Below are positions 46,507 to 56,144 of a DNA stretch of 64,000 nucleotides, in pieces. A model generated the notes under the pieces. The model had not been told where the DNA came from. It searched no databases and saw only the letters and a list, made by a program, of their open reading frames with translations. The DNA is from Haemonchus contortus (Eukaryota; Nematoda; Chromadorea; Rhabditida; Trichostrongylidae): contig LS997566.1 in assembly GCA_000469685.2 (NCBI GenBank), forward strand, positions 35,818,420 through 35,882,419, read 5' to 3'. A program made the translations under genes and the position numbers. The first letter of the stretch is position 1. Each line of letters starts with the position of its first letter.

Positions 46507-46734
46507 AAGAAGAACAGTCGAGTGGGCTTCCATAGGATCGTCACGACCTAAGAGTAGGCCTGTTGCGAGATGGGAGGATGTGCTTGTCGAACATGTGAAA
46601 CAGGTGCGACAGCAGCTGAACGACTCCTCACATCGCCATCTTCGTCGAAGCCTGAGTCTACCATGGATGTCGATCGCGAAAGACAGAAGCGAGTGGTTTG
46701 TTGCTGGTGCTCGCACATGAGTGAAGACGAGCTG

Positions 46735-48330
46735 TATAATAATATAATGCAATGTAGTTCGGATAAAAGCACGTTTTGCAAAAGTGAACGACGGCGGGAA
46801 GCAAACCCTCACCGCTCCCCTGGCGAGGTAGGGCGCTGCTACTACGCCACGGGGAACACTGTGGTTATTACGGGCAACTGCCTCTATCAACTGGCGCTAT
46901 CCCTCCATGCTTTAACATACAAACTTCGAATGCTCACAACTTTTTTGGTAGACCCATTTTGCAGTTTAATTCCTGTACGTGCCAGTAACATTTCGAGTCC
47001 TATCGATATACCTACAGGGTGTCCCAAAATTATTTGCGCCGATTTATAGCAATATATTTGAAACTTCTCTACTGCGAAAGACGATGAAATTTCTATGCAC
47101 GCTAGCTAACACTATGTGCTACAACATGCTGAAGTCGCATTTCAAAATATCCACCGTGAGCGCGAATAGAAGTCAAAGTTTGCTTTCGACTTGATTGCAT
47201 GTGGCACGCAGGTATCCTTCTCCATTTCTTTCCAGCCATTCTCCAGCCTTTGCATTCTAGGACTCCAAACTGGGACTGCAAACTCGACAGGTGTTCTTCT
47301 AACCAGAGACCAGTCGCGGGGTCAAGTGAGTCAAGTTCTGGAAAATAGGATGACCATTCCTCATCACCAATGAAGTCGGGCAGCTGTCGTCGGCACCACT
47401 CGCGGGCAATCTTGGCTCTGTGGGCTAGAGTAACGTCCTGCTGGAAGGTCTACGAGATTTTTCAGGAATTGTAGTTGGTTCAACTCTTCACCACACCCAT
47501 CAGTACGCTGTTCGAGTACTGGTTTTGGTCAATTTTCACGCTTGCACCGAAGAAACCACGAGCGGCTTACCCTTGCTAGAGATTTCCTCGAAAAACATCA
47601 TTTTACTGTTCTGATAACAACCTTTTTGTGAGCTATTACACGCTGCATGTTTCTTTCTGGAACGCGAACGTTTTGGTTGTTGAGGAATGGCTTTATCGTA
47701 AAAAATTTCTTGACCACAGAAAAGGACGAAGGGTTGCGTGTCACCACTTTCGACTTTCTGCATTTTTGGCCCTGCAGTATCTGTTGAGATCGGAATGGAA
47801 GTGAAATTTCTGCATACGATAGGAACGGCAGTGAAGCTCCTGCATGACATTCTTCCATCGCGATAATTCGGATAAGCCGTGCTCGCTGACTTCCTTTTGA
47901 TGGGTCACCGCGGATCACGACCGATTGGCATACGGACCAGTTTAATAGTCCTATCTTCAGAAACATTCTACCTTTCTATCTTTCCTGGTTTGTCTCTGAT
48001 TCAATCTTCTTTCCTATATCGTTCAATAGCCTCCTATACGGTTATTAGAAAAACCCCAAAGAATTTCATAACGCCCTCCACCTTCTCGCTCGTCAATGAT
48101 TGCAAGTGGCATTGAATGATCCTCCTCCATCTGAAAGATAATGGGAGTTCCACATCAGCAACCATGCATATTGCAAGGAAACCTTCTTATGCAATCAATT
48201 AATAACAGGTAATGTGAATTCGATAGATTATTTATACCTCAAAAATTACTGAACTTTGGCGCAAATATTTTTGGGACACCCTGTAGATCTCTATTCAAAG
48301 CTCCATGGGAATTCGAAACCCTTCCCTGGT
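46735..48330 (+). repeat. Dispersed repeat, copy 2, split by a maT-like transposon
   Basis: Left part to 47012, right part from 48286. Without the insertion and one TA the sequence CTATCGATATACC-TA-GATCTCTATTC matches CTATCGATATATC-TA-GGTCTCTACTC of copy 1 (read on the minus strand at about 41880). This proves the insertion and its 2-bp duplication. Confidence 0.82.
47015..48283 (-). mobile_element. maT-like Tc1/mariner-superfamily transposon, dead
   Basis: The ends are CAGGGTGTCCCAAAATTATT and the inverse of CAGGGTGTCCCAAAAATATT, with TA duplication; length 1269 bp. The minus strand carries transposase fragments in several frames: an FCGQEIFYDKAI piece (normally FSDEK.F), HAACNSSQKGCY, MMFFEEISSKGKPLVV, and a C-terminal region with EWCRRQLPDFIGDEEW and SSRKQT. 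The first catalytic Asp of the SDEK motif is not conserved, and stops are numerous. It entered an older dispersed repeat. Confidence 0.85.
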
Positions 48331-48830
48331 CAGCCCCTAAAAAATTGGTTTTCCGATTGTTGGGCAGTGGCTTAGCAAGGCTAGTTCCTAGAGTAACACG
48401 AGGCACCCTTGAGCTCACTGTCTACAATTCAACATGGAGCATTCCTCCATACTTTAAAAAACCTCACATTTTTAGATCCATTCCGTAACTCAATATTTCC
48501 TCGGCGTACCCTGAACGCAATTTGATTTTTGTAGAACTTCGAATAATGCATCGTTATAAAAGAAGTGATGCTGTTTTATAATATTTGCCCTGTGTTATTA
48601 TAATAACAAGGCGGCTAGGCACGCTATTGCGTGCGCTAGGGGCTCTAGCCATTAGGAACGGAACCATATGAGCTTCTGATTTTCACTAAAGAACTTTATC
48701 ATCTGAGCCTCTTCCCTGACACCTCTGTAGCGGCCATCGTTTTTTTTTGGAAAGTGAGATGGGGCCGTGTGTGGCCATGAAGAGTGCTTAATAATTTTAG
48801 TGTAAGCCCTTTTTAGTGCCAATCCCACCC
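48331..48830. other. No gene seen
   Basis: Unremarkable sequence between the repeat carrying the maT-like element and the tandem array. An open frame on the minus strand at 48652-48891 runs into the array and has no domain. Confidence 0.4.
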
Positions 48831-48834
48831 AATT

Positions 48835-49470
48835 GTGGGATCTGACCACATTTGTTCCACTGAATTTTTCCACTTTTCCCGCATCCCACAACGTTTTTAA
48901 ATAGCTTTGAAATTTTGTTCTAAGCCCCGGTCACTCTAGTGCCAACCCGCCTCCTTCTGGGATTTGACCTTAATTGTTATTTCACACCTTAACACCTTTT
49001 TGCCGCATCCCGGAAGGTTTCTGAATAAGTTATACATTTTGCCTAAGCCCCGCCCTCTTAGTACCGATCCCGCCCACTTCTGGGATTTGACCACATTTGT
49101 TCTTTTACACCTCAACTCCCTTTCGTCGCATCCCAGAACGTTTCTGAACAGAGTTATAAATTTTCAATTCAAGCCCCGCCCACTTTGGTGCCAGCCCTGC
49201 CCACTTTTGGGATTTGACCACATTTGTTGTTTTACACCTTAATACTTTTTTGCCGCATTCCAGAACGTTTCTGAATAGAGTTATAAATTTTCAAACGAAG
49301 CCCCGCCCACTTTGGTGCCAATCCCGCCCACTTCTGGGATTTGACCACATTTATTATTTTACACCTCAATACTTTTTTGCCACATCCCAGAACGTTTCCG
49401 AATAGAGTTATACATTTTTGATCAAAGCTCCGCCCACTTTGGTGCCAGCCCCGCCCACTTCAAGGGTTTG
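48835..49470 (+). repeat. Tandem array, about 119-128 bp period, CCGCCCAC boxes
   Basis: About six units, each with GGGATTTGACCACATTTGTT, TTTACACCT(T/C)AA, GCATCCCAGAACGTTTCTGA, AATAGAGTTATAAATTTT and GCCCCGCCCACTTTGGTGCC. Units start near 48838, 48959, 49080, 49208, 49335 and 49463. The open frames across it are repeats of the unit and not genes. Confidence 0.9.
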
Positions 49471-49980
49471 GCCACATTTGTTCCATGACCACCAATCACT
49501 TTTTTTTCCGCATTCTAGAACGTTTCCGAACCAAGTTACACTCATTTTTGAAAAAGAGCTTTCACCTTAACGCACGCCCCGCCCACCGTAGGCGGGGCCC
49601 AGCACGCAGAAGGTCCTGCTCACTCTTTTTATTTTTTTTTCCTGGCCTCTGCGCCTTAACTGAATCGAGTTATGAAAACATCTAAGAAGTACCGCCCATT
49701 TTGAGAAAGCTCCGCCCACAGCGCGTGGGTCTCCACCGTCTGGTTTCTTGACCCAATCCCCACCTTTGAACATTTTTCCCCGATGTCTGGACTTTTTCGA
49801 AGCAAAAATAAGATGTTTGACTGTTGGCACCGCCCATCCCGGCGCTTGTCCCGCCCCCTGTGGGCGGAGCTCCACAGAGCTCATATGTGCTCTGTTGATC
49901 TTGTCCCAGGCTCCACCAATCCCGAACTTGTCCCGACCTCTAAAGGTGATTTTCAGGTAAAACCGGATTGTGTGACATAC
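49471..49980 (+). repeat. Unique-type segment following the array, first copy
   Basis: Contains CACGCCCCGCCCACCGTAGG, CCTGACCTCTGCGCCTTAA-like text, GCTCCGCCCACAGCGCGTGG, AATAAGATGTTTGACTGTTG and GCTCATATGTGCTCTGTTGA. It runs into the (ACAT)n tract after CTCTAAAGGTGATTTT. The whole segment is repeated at 51660-52212 and, inverted and diverged, at 17450-17990. Confidence 0.85.
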
Positions 49981-51457
49981 AAACAAACAAACAAACAAAC
50001 ATACATACATACATACATACATACATACATACATACATACATACATACATACATACATACATACATACATACATACATACATACATACATACATACATAC
50101 ATACATACATACATACATACATACATACATACATACATACATACATACATACATACATACATACATACATACATACATACATACATACATACATACATAC
50201 ATACATACATACATACATACATACATACATACATACATACATACATACATACAATACATACATACATACATACATACATACATACATACAGTACATACAT
50301 ACATACATACATACATATACATACATACATACATACATACATACATACATACATACATACATACATACATACATACATACATACATACATACATACATAC
50401 ATACATACATACATACATACATACATACATACATACATACATACATACATACATACATACATACATACATACATACATACATACATACATACATACATAC
50501 ATACATACATACATACATACATACATACATACATACATACATACATACATACATACATACATACATACATACATACATACATACATACATACATACATAC
50601 ATACATACATACATACATACATACATACATACATACATACATACATACATACATACATACATACATACATACATACATACATACATACATACATACATAC
50701 ATACATACATACATACATACATACATACATACATACATACATACATACATACATACATACATACATACATACATACATACATACATACATACATACATAC
50801 ATACATACATACATACATACATACATACATACATACATACATACATACATACATACATACATACATACATACATACATACATACATACATACATACATAC
50901 ATACATACATACATACATACATACATACATACATACATACATACATACATACATACATACATACATACATACATACATACATACATACATACATACATAC
51001 ATACATACATACATACATACATACATACATACATACATACATACATACATACATACATACATACATACATACATACATACATACATACATACATACATAC
51101 ATACATACATACATACATACATACATACATACATACATACATACATACATACATACATACATACATACATACATACATACATACATACATACATACATAC
51201 ATACATACATACATACATACATACATACATACATACATACATACATACATACATACATACATACATACATACATACATACATACATACATACATACATAC
51301 ATACATACATAACATACATACATACATACATACATACATACATACATACATACATACATACATACATACATACATACATACATACATACATACATACATA
51401 CATACATACATACATACATACATACATACATACATACATACATACATACATACATAA
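49981..51457. repeat. (ACAT)n tetranucleotide microsatellite, about 1.48 kb
   Basis: It begins with a few AAAC units, then about 360 near-perfect ACAT repeats with only a handful of slips (at about 50253, 50290, 50317 and 51311). It is followed by AAACAGACACACCAAACTTG. Open frames of about 500 codons on both strands (Tyr-Ile-His-Thr or Met-Tyr-Val-Cys) are artefacts of the 4-base repeat. Confidence 0.98.
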
Positions 51458-52275
51458 ACAGACACACCAAACTTGTGGATTATATATAGTAAGGATGCTC
51501 CGCCCACTTTAGAGCCAACCCCGCCCACTTCGAGGATTTGGCCACATTTGTCCTTTTACACCTTAACACCTTTTTGCTGCATCCCAAAACATTGTTGAAC
51601 AGAATTCTAAATTTTTGATCTAAGCTCCGCCCACTTTAGTACCAACCCCGCCCACTTCTGAGATTTGACCACATTTGTTCCATTACCTCTAACGACTTTT
51701 TTCCCGCACTCTAAAACGTTTCCAAGCGAAGTTGCGTTCATCTCTGAAAAGTGGCTTTCGTCTCAACGCACGCCCCGCCCATCGTAGGCGGGGCTTCGCT
51801 AAGCTTACGCATGCCCAACACGCATGAGGCCCTGCTCACTTTCCTTCTTTTTTTCCTGACCTCTGCGCCTTAATTGAATCGAGTTATGAATACATTTGAA
51901 AAGTACCGCCTATTTTGAGAAAGCTCCGCCCACAGCACGTGGGTGTCCTCCTTCTGGTTTTTGACCCAATCCTCACCTTTGAACATTTTTCCCCGGTGTT
52001 TGAACTTTTTCGAAGCGAAAATAAGATGTTTGACTGTTGGCACCGCCCACTCCGGCAGATGTCCCGCCCCCGGTGGGCGGAGCTCCGCAGAGCTCATATG
52101 TGCTCTGTCAATCTTGTCCCAGGCTCCACCAATTCCGAACTTGTCCCGACCTCTAAAGGTGTTTTTTTTTTCGGTGAAACAGAATTGCGTGAACTTGCGT
52201 GAACACACAGACATACATACATACATACATACAAACAAACAGACACACCAAACTTGTGGATTATATATAGAGAGA
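51458..52275 (+). repeat. Second copy of the array/segment/microsatellite unit
   Basis: Two tandem units (51500-51720), then a copy of 49471-49980 (51660-52212), a very short (ACAT)n (52212-52232) and the same end as the first copy: AACAGACACACCAAACTTGT, then GGATTATATATAG (51459-51489 and 52240-52270). The identical terminus after a tract of very different length argues that the microsatellite is an internal part of one repeat unit. Confidence 0.85.
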
Positions 52276-52639
52276 TACTACGTTGGTGCACATGTTTGTT
52301 GCTTCCACAAATCTAAATTTTGCAGAATCTGTCTAGATTACTCTCCTTTCTCTTCTTCTAACTCTTCACTTCTAAGCTACATATAGTACTTTCACTCCTC
52401 TAGTTTCACAACACGGTAAGATATACATGTACGTATAAAATTATTCCTTTAGCACTTATTTCAATACTGAAACCTTTCTTCACTTTATTGCAATTTTACA
52501 TGGGCCCGATCGATTGAATGGCGACGTACTGGGCTAGTCGAAAGCGTTCCAAATTTCCATTGACTCTTCTGACCACTTTAGGTCCAGATCCGCCAGGAGC
52601 TTCTTCCTCGTCGAATCTTCTACTTTGTTGTCGCCTTCT

Positions 52640-53020
52640 AAATTTCGTTTTCGCCTTCTTCGTCTCACTCGCCGCCGCCGTCGTCTTCTTTTTCTTTTTG
52701 TTCTACGTTTTCTTCGTCGTCATCACCTTCTTCGCCGCTACCGTCGTCTTCTTGTTCGTCACCTTCTTCTAGTTCGTCACCTTCTTCTAGTTCGTCGTCG
52801 TATTTTGATTTTCTTCGACGTCTTCTTCTTCTTCTTCTTCATCTTCGTCTTCTTCTTCGTCAACATCTTCTTCCTCGTCGTCGTCGTCTTCTTCGCCGGT
52901 TTCTTGTTCGTCGACGTCTCCTTCTTCTTCGTCGTCTTCTTCTTCGTCTTCTTCTTCGTCATCATCTTCTTCTATCTTCTTCTTCTTCGTCGTCGTGGTC
53001 TTCGTCTTCATCTTCTTCGT
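52640..53020. repeat. TTC/GTC-rich trinucleotide tract (acidic reading on minus strand)
   Basis: The + strand is almost all TTC, GTC, TCG and TCA. On the minus strand one frame (52787-53062) encodes a Glu/Asp run after a Lys/Thr-rich start, and an adjoining stretch around 52520-52640 is open in more ordinary sequence (PGGSGPKVVRRVNGNLERF). It may be a decayed low-complexity exon or simple-sequence DNA; no domain is seen. Confidence 0.65.
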
Positions 53021-53059
53021 CTGTCTTTCCCTCCAATGTATATGCATGGACAGTTCAGT

Positions 53060-54383
53060 CATTGAATTGTTGAGTTAAACTAGCGAGGAAGAGGCGACCG
53101 TGTGTGCTTCTCCCCGAACACTGTGTTGCGCTCGCCACGTATTGCAGGATTAGAAGATTGAAGTGCGCAATTTCTTGGGTAGGGAGTTCTTTGATTACTT
53201 GAATTGGCTGGCCGCTCTCATCAGTTCCAATGCGGTCTTGATCGTCGTTAGTATAGGAGGAGTCATCTAATTAATCAAGTCTATAAACATGAAAACGAAA
53301 AAGAAACAAAGAAAACGGCCAAAACTGATAAAAAAGAAGGGCAATTATCGAAGAATATTGCGTACTATCGATTGGCGGGGAGGCGGGGTGAGTACGGTAA
53401 TTGCAATGACATTTGCTGCATGTCTCAAAGGAGAATGCCGCAATCGGGAAGGAGTTCTATTACCCCCGATGGTCCGAGCACCGAGTCCCGGACAGATATT
53501 CACCCAGGCCATCCAAACATTTCACAGATGGTCAGAGGATAGAAACTCTGACGCAAGTCATTCCATACAGTGTGTAGGCCACATATTCATTTACGATACT
53601 AAAGGGAAGCCGAATGCGGAGTGCTTTCCGAAGTTGGATCGATCAAGATCAAAAAGACTGCATCACTTACCCTTTGAGTACTTATCACGGATAGCTTGAG
53701 CTTAATCAATGGGTTTCAGCTAGGACAGGAGTACATTTTCTCGTGAAAGTCCTTTTTCGCTTTTTCGAACTCTGAAATGACGAAAAAGAGAAGGTGAAAA
53801 GAGTGAAACTCGTACAAGTACCATCTTGACTCTGATTTGTTTTGTCAATGAACTCAACAGAAATATGAAAGCACTATAGAACTCATTACTAATTGAATGT
53901 ATTCCTTAAGTTAGTAATGAGCTGTTCTATCGCTAGCGAAATTAATTTTGCCCTGGATTTTTGTCATATCATTTTTGTAATTTCATAGCTTTGTCAAATC
54001 ACCGCTCTCGACTAGATCTCTTGGAGAAAACTTATCATTGAACAAGCATGAGAACTGTTTCCTCATTGTGACTGGGTAGGTATTGCCTGCATTATGACCA
54101 CCTGCTGACTTCCACCAGGACTTATTCGATTTGTGCACCCGATTTGTGTCGGTCCTACTTATCATTCTGTTACTTACGTCTATGTGGTTGCAGCGGAGAA
54201 AAGGGCCTTCGATGGTACCAGAAAAAAGAAAAAGCGCTTCTCTGCAGAATTCCAATCCCAGTGCGACGAGTTGGCATCAGTGAAAATCTTGAGCGGGCCC
54301 TTGCTCGCCGCACGACTGTTTATAGTGGTAGGGGGAAGGTGTATTATAGGAGCCTTTGGGGGTGCCTAATCAGTCTTCAAGTA
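53060..54383. other. No confident gene
   Basis: One 136-codon open frame (53289-53699, +) has a very basic start (KTKKKQRKRPKLIKKKG) and no recognisable domain or splice context. It was not accepted. The rest, up to the foldback mariner, is non-coding. Confidence 0.35.
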
Positions 54384-55280
54384 TTAGGTTGATACATAAT
54401 TATTGCGGATTTTTTCGCGACTTTTTTTCTCTCGGTAGAATCTGAATATTGAGTTCGGGTTTTTTCTAGAAATGATCTACTTGATTTCCTCTACAAGAAT
54501 ATACTCAAAAAACCATCCGCATATCCGCAAAATTAGGCTTTACCACTTCGAGAAAGATTGGAAGGTGGCACAGTCATTCCGCGATCTCAGTAACTTTTCA
54601 GCGATCGTTCATTAGGTGATCTAGTGAAGTACACATGATTTCCTGGCGGTTGAATACGATTATTTTGATATTTTCTATTTTCCCTGCATTTTACCTGCCT
54701 CTATATTTTAGGTTGATGCATTATTATTGCGAATTTTTTCTAGCAAATTTTACTTAAAGAAACTATAGAAATACTAAGCAAAGACATAGTCAAATAATTA
54801 CTTCGGAACTTATTCACCATTTACGTCAAGCTTTGCTTCCCATTGATTAGTTAGTCGGATCCCAAAAACGAAGAAGTTTTGATCCTTACGGGCGATCCAC
54901 GCCTTGACATCGGCCATCAAGTCATCCAAATCGACGTAGCTTCTATTCTTTAGCCATTTTTTCGATGAACGGTTGAAGAGATAATCCATAAAAGTTTCTG
55001 CTGGTGAATATGGCAGATGCAGGGGCAGGGCCCATTGGTTGGCTCTGGCCGATTGTTCGATCGCTGAAAAGTTAATGAGATCGCGGAATGACTGTGCCAC
55101 CCTCCAATCTTTCTCGAAGTGGTAAAGCCTAATTTTGCGAATATGCGGATGGTTTTTTGAGTATATTCTTGTAGAGGAAATCAAGTAGATCATTTCTCGA
55201 AAAAACCCAAACTCAATATTCAAATTCTGACGAGAGAAAAAAGTCGCGAAAAAATCCGCAATAATTATGCATCAACCCAA
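54384..55280 (-). mobile_element. Foldback, internally deleted mariner
   Basis: TA flanks both ends (54382-54383, 55281-55282). The ends are TTAGGTTGATACATAATTAT and the inverse of TTGGGTTGATGCATAATTAT. An internal third end (TTAGGTTGATGCATTATTAT) starts at about 54712. From 54712 to 55280 the minus strand is a mariner with its middle removed: NHPHIRKIRLYHFEKDWRVA (N-terminal DNA-binding part) is joined to HLPYSPAETFMDYLF (equivalent of YSPDLAPTDYHLF) and a C terminus ending DVNGE. 54384-54612 is an inverted copy of 55050-55280. It is not functional. Confidence 0.85.
54810..55223 (-). pseudogene. Deleted mariner transposase (137 codons, uninterrupted)
   Basis: A single open frame joins the first and last thirds of a mariner transposase. 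It starts MNIEFGFFREMIYLIS and has the helix HIRKIRLYHFEK near residue 27. It then jumps at about residue 55 (NFSAIEQSARANQWALPL) to the region around the third catalytic residue, where PSDYHLF is replaced by ETFMDYLF, and ends WEAKLDVNGE. Without the first two Asp residues it cannot cut DNA. If expressed, it keeps part of the DNA-binding region. Confidence 0.75.
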
Positions 55281-55282
55281 TA

Positions 55283-55495
55283 GTTCCCTCTGACTGAACC
55301 TTTTACGTGGTTGATGAATAGCTTTTATTTGAACATGCTTACCAGCGGAGACTTCTGGCGCAGAATCTGAAAAAAATTTCGTGGGCACTCGAGTAGAAAT
55401 CGTTTTCTGATTCTTTCTAAGATTTTTTCCTCAGAATCAGATTCGAATTTGCTCGTTCTTTCCCGTTCATGATAACATTTGATGTAAATATTACC
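55283..55495. repeat. Dispersed repeat (partner at 11826-12075)
   Basis: Begins GTTCCCTCTGACTGAACC directly at the right end of the foldback mariner. Later it shares GTAGAAATCGTTTTCTG-like and TGCTCGTTC...CGTTCATGATAACATTTGAT text with the 11.8-kb copy. Confidence 0.62.
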
Positions 55496-55689
55496 AGTTA
55501 AACTACGCACGCCAATGCGTGCAACACATGCCCATGCTCACGCCTACGATTAAAAGTATCAATCGGTTATTCTTCATCTTGAAAATTATGAATTATTAAA
55601 GGTTCAACTGATAGGCAACCAAAGGATTGAGTAGTACTCACAAATGTTCTCGAGTGATAATTACATCATTATAGGATGTCGTTCTCACT

Positions 55690-55890
55690 AAGCCTTCTTT
55701 CCTCTACGGGTACATCATTAGTTGAGAAAATCCCAAATTATTGGCGGTCGGATGAGCTTTGTCGTAAATGATATCATATCATAACATGACATAACATATC
55801 ACAACATATCATAACATGAAGTGAACTTGATCGTCCACCGAGTTACAAACCTTGCTGGGTAGCGGTCGTTATCTATTATATAATAGTCGT
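55690..55890. repeat. Dispersed repeat, copy 2 (partner at 8160-8340)
   Basis: Contains ATTATTGGCGGTCGGATGAG, a run of CATATCATAACATGA units, and AACCTTGCTGGGTAGCGGTC, collinear with 8205-8320. Non-coding. Confidence 0.6.
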
Positions 55891-56144
55891 AATCATAAAT
55901 ACATCATAGATACCACAGGAGTTGAATTCAGTTTGTAAGTGATCTTATCAGTCGTCGCTATTAGCTGTTATCATTCCCTATCATCGGTCGTCTACGATCC
56001 CACCGTACTCCACATCACATACCAAACTGTCAAGGTTTTATTTATTTCATACGCTATATAAGACAGCGTGAGAAAAATATAAATGCGAAACAACCGTAAA
56101 TGAAACTCAACAACAATTCCTAACAAACACAAAATACTTGACAC

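Larger units (their letters stand above)
43120..46730 (+). mobile_element. RTE-like non-LTR retrotransposon, internally deleted and interrupted
   Basis: A single-ORF LINE in + orientation, read across frameshifts. The endonuclease part has NNGTLIIRGKS, KTIAIVNC, ELDAFYDQLEE, LVAGDFNARLGEA and SGSDHRLLR (last at about 43820-43840). The reverse transcriptase part has LPSEVRVAIASMKRGT, LTFVDYEKAFDSVE (about 45990) and LRFADDIVLFSSS (about 46290-46320, catalytic ADD). The C-terminal region PVARWEDVL...SIAKDRSEWF lies at 46560-46710. Most of the segment between the ADD box and the C terminus is missing and replaced by a tRNA-like sequence. A 1162-bp palindromic element splits endonuclease from RT. 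It ends in a short TAATAATATAATG-type tail. Confidence 0.9.

Noticed and set aside
49567..51528. Open frames up to 653 codons over the ACAT tract
   Set aside because: They are Met-Tyr-Val-Cys or Tyr-Ile-His-Thr repeats forced by the 4-base repeat, not proteins.
53289..53699. 136-codon open frame with a basic N terminus
   Set aside because: No domain, partner or splice context. Its length is not remarkable for this amount of non-coding sequence.
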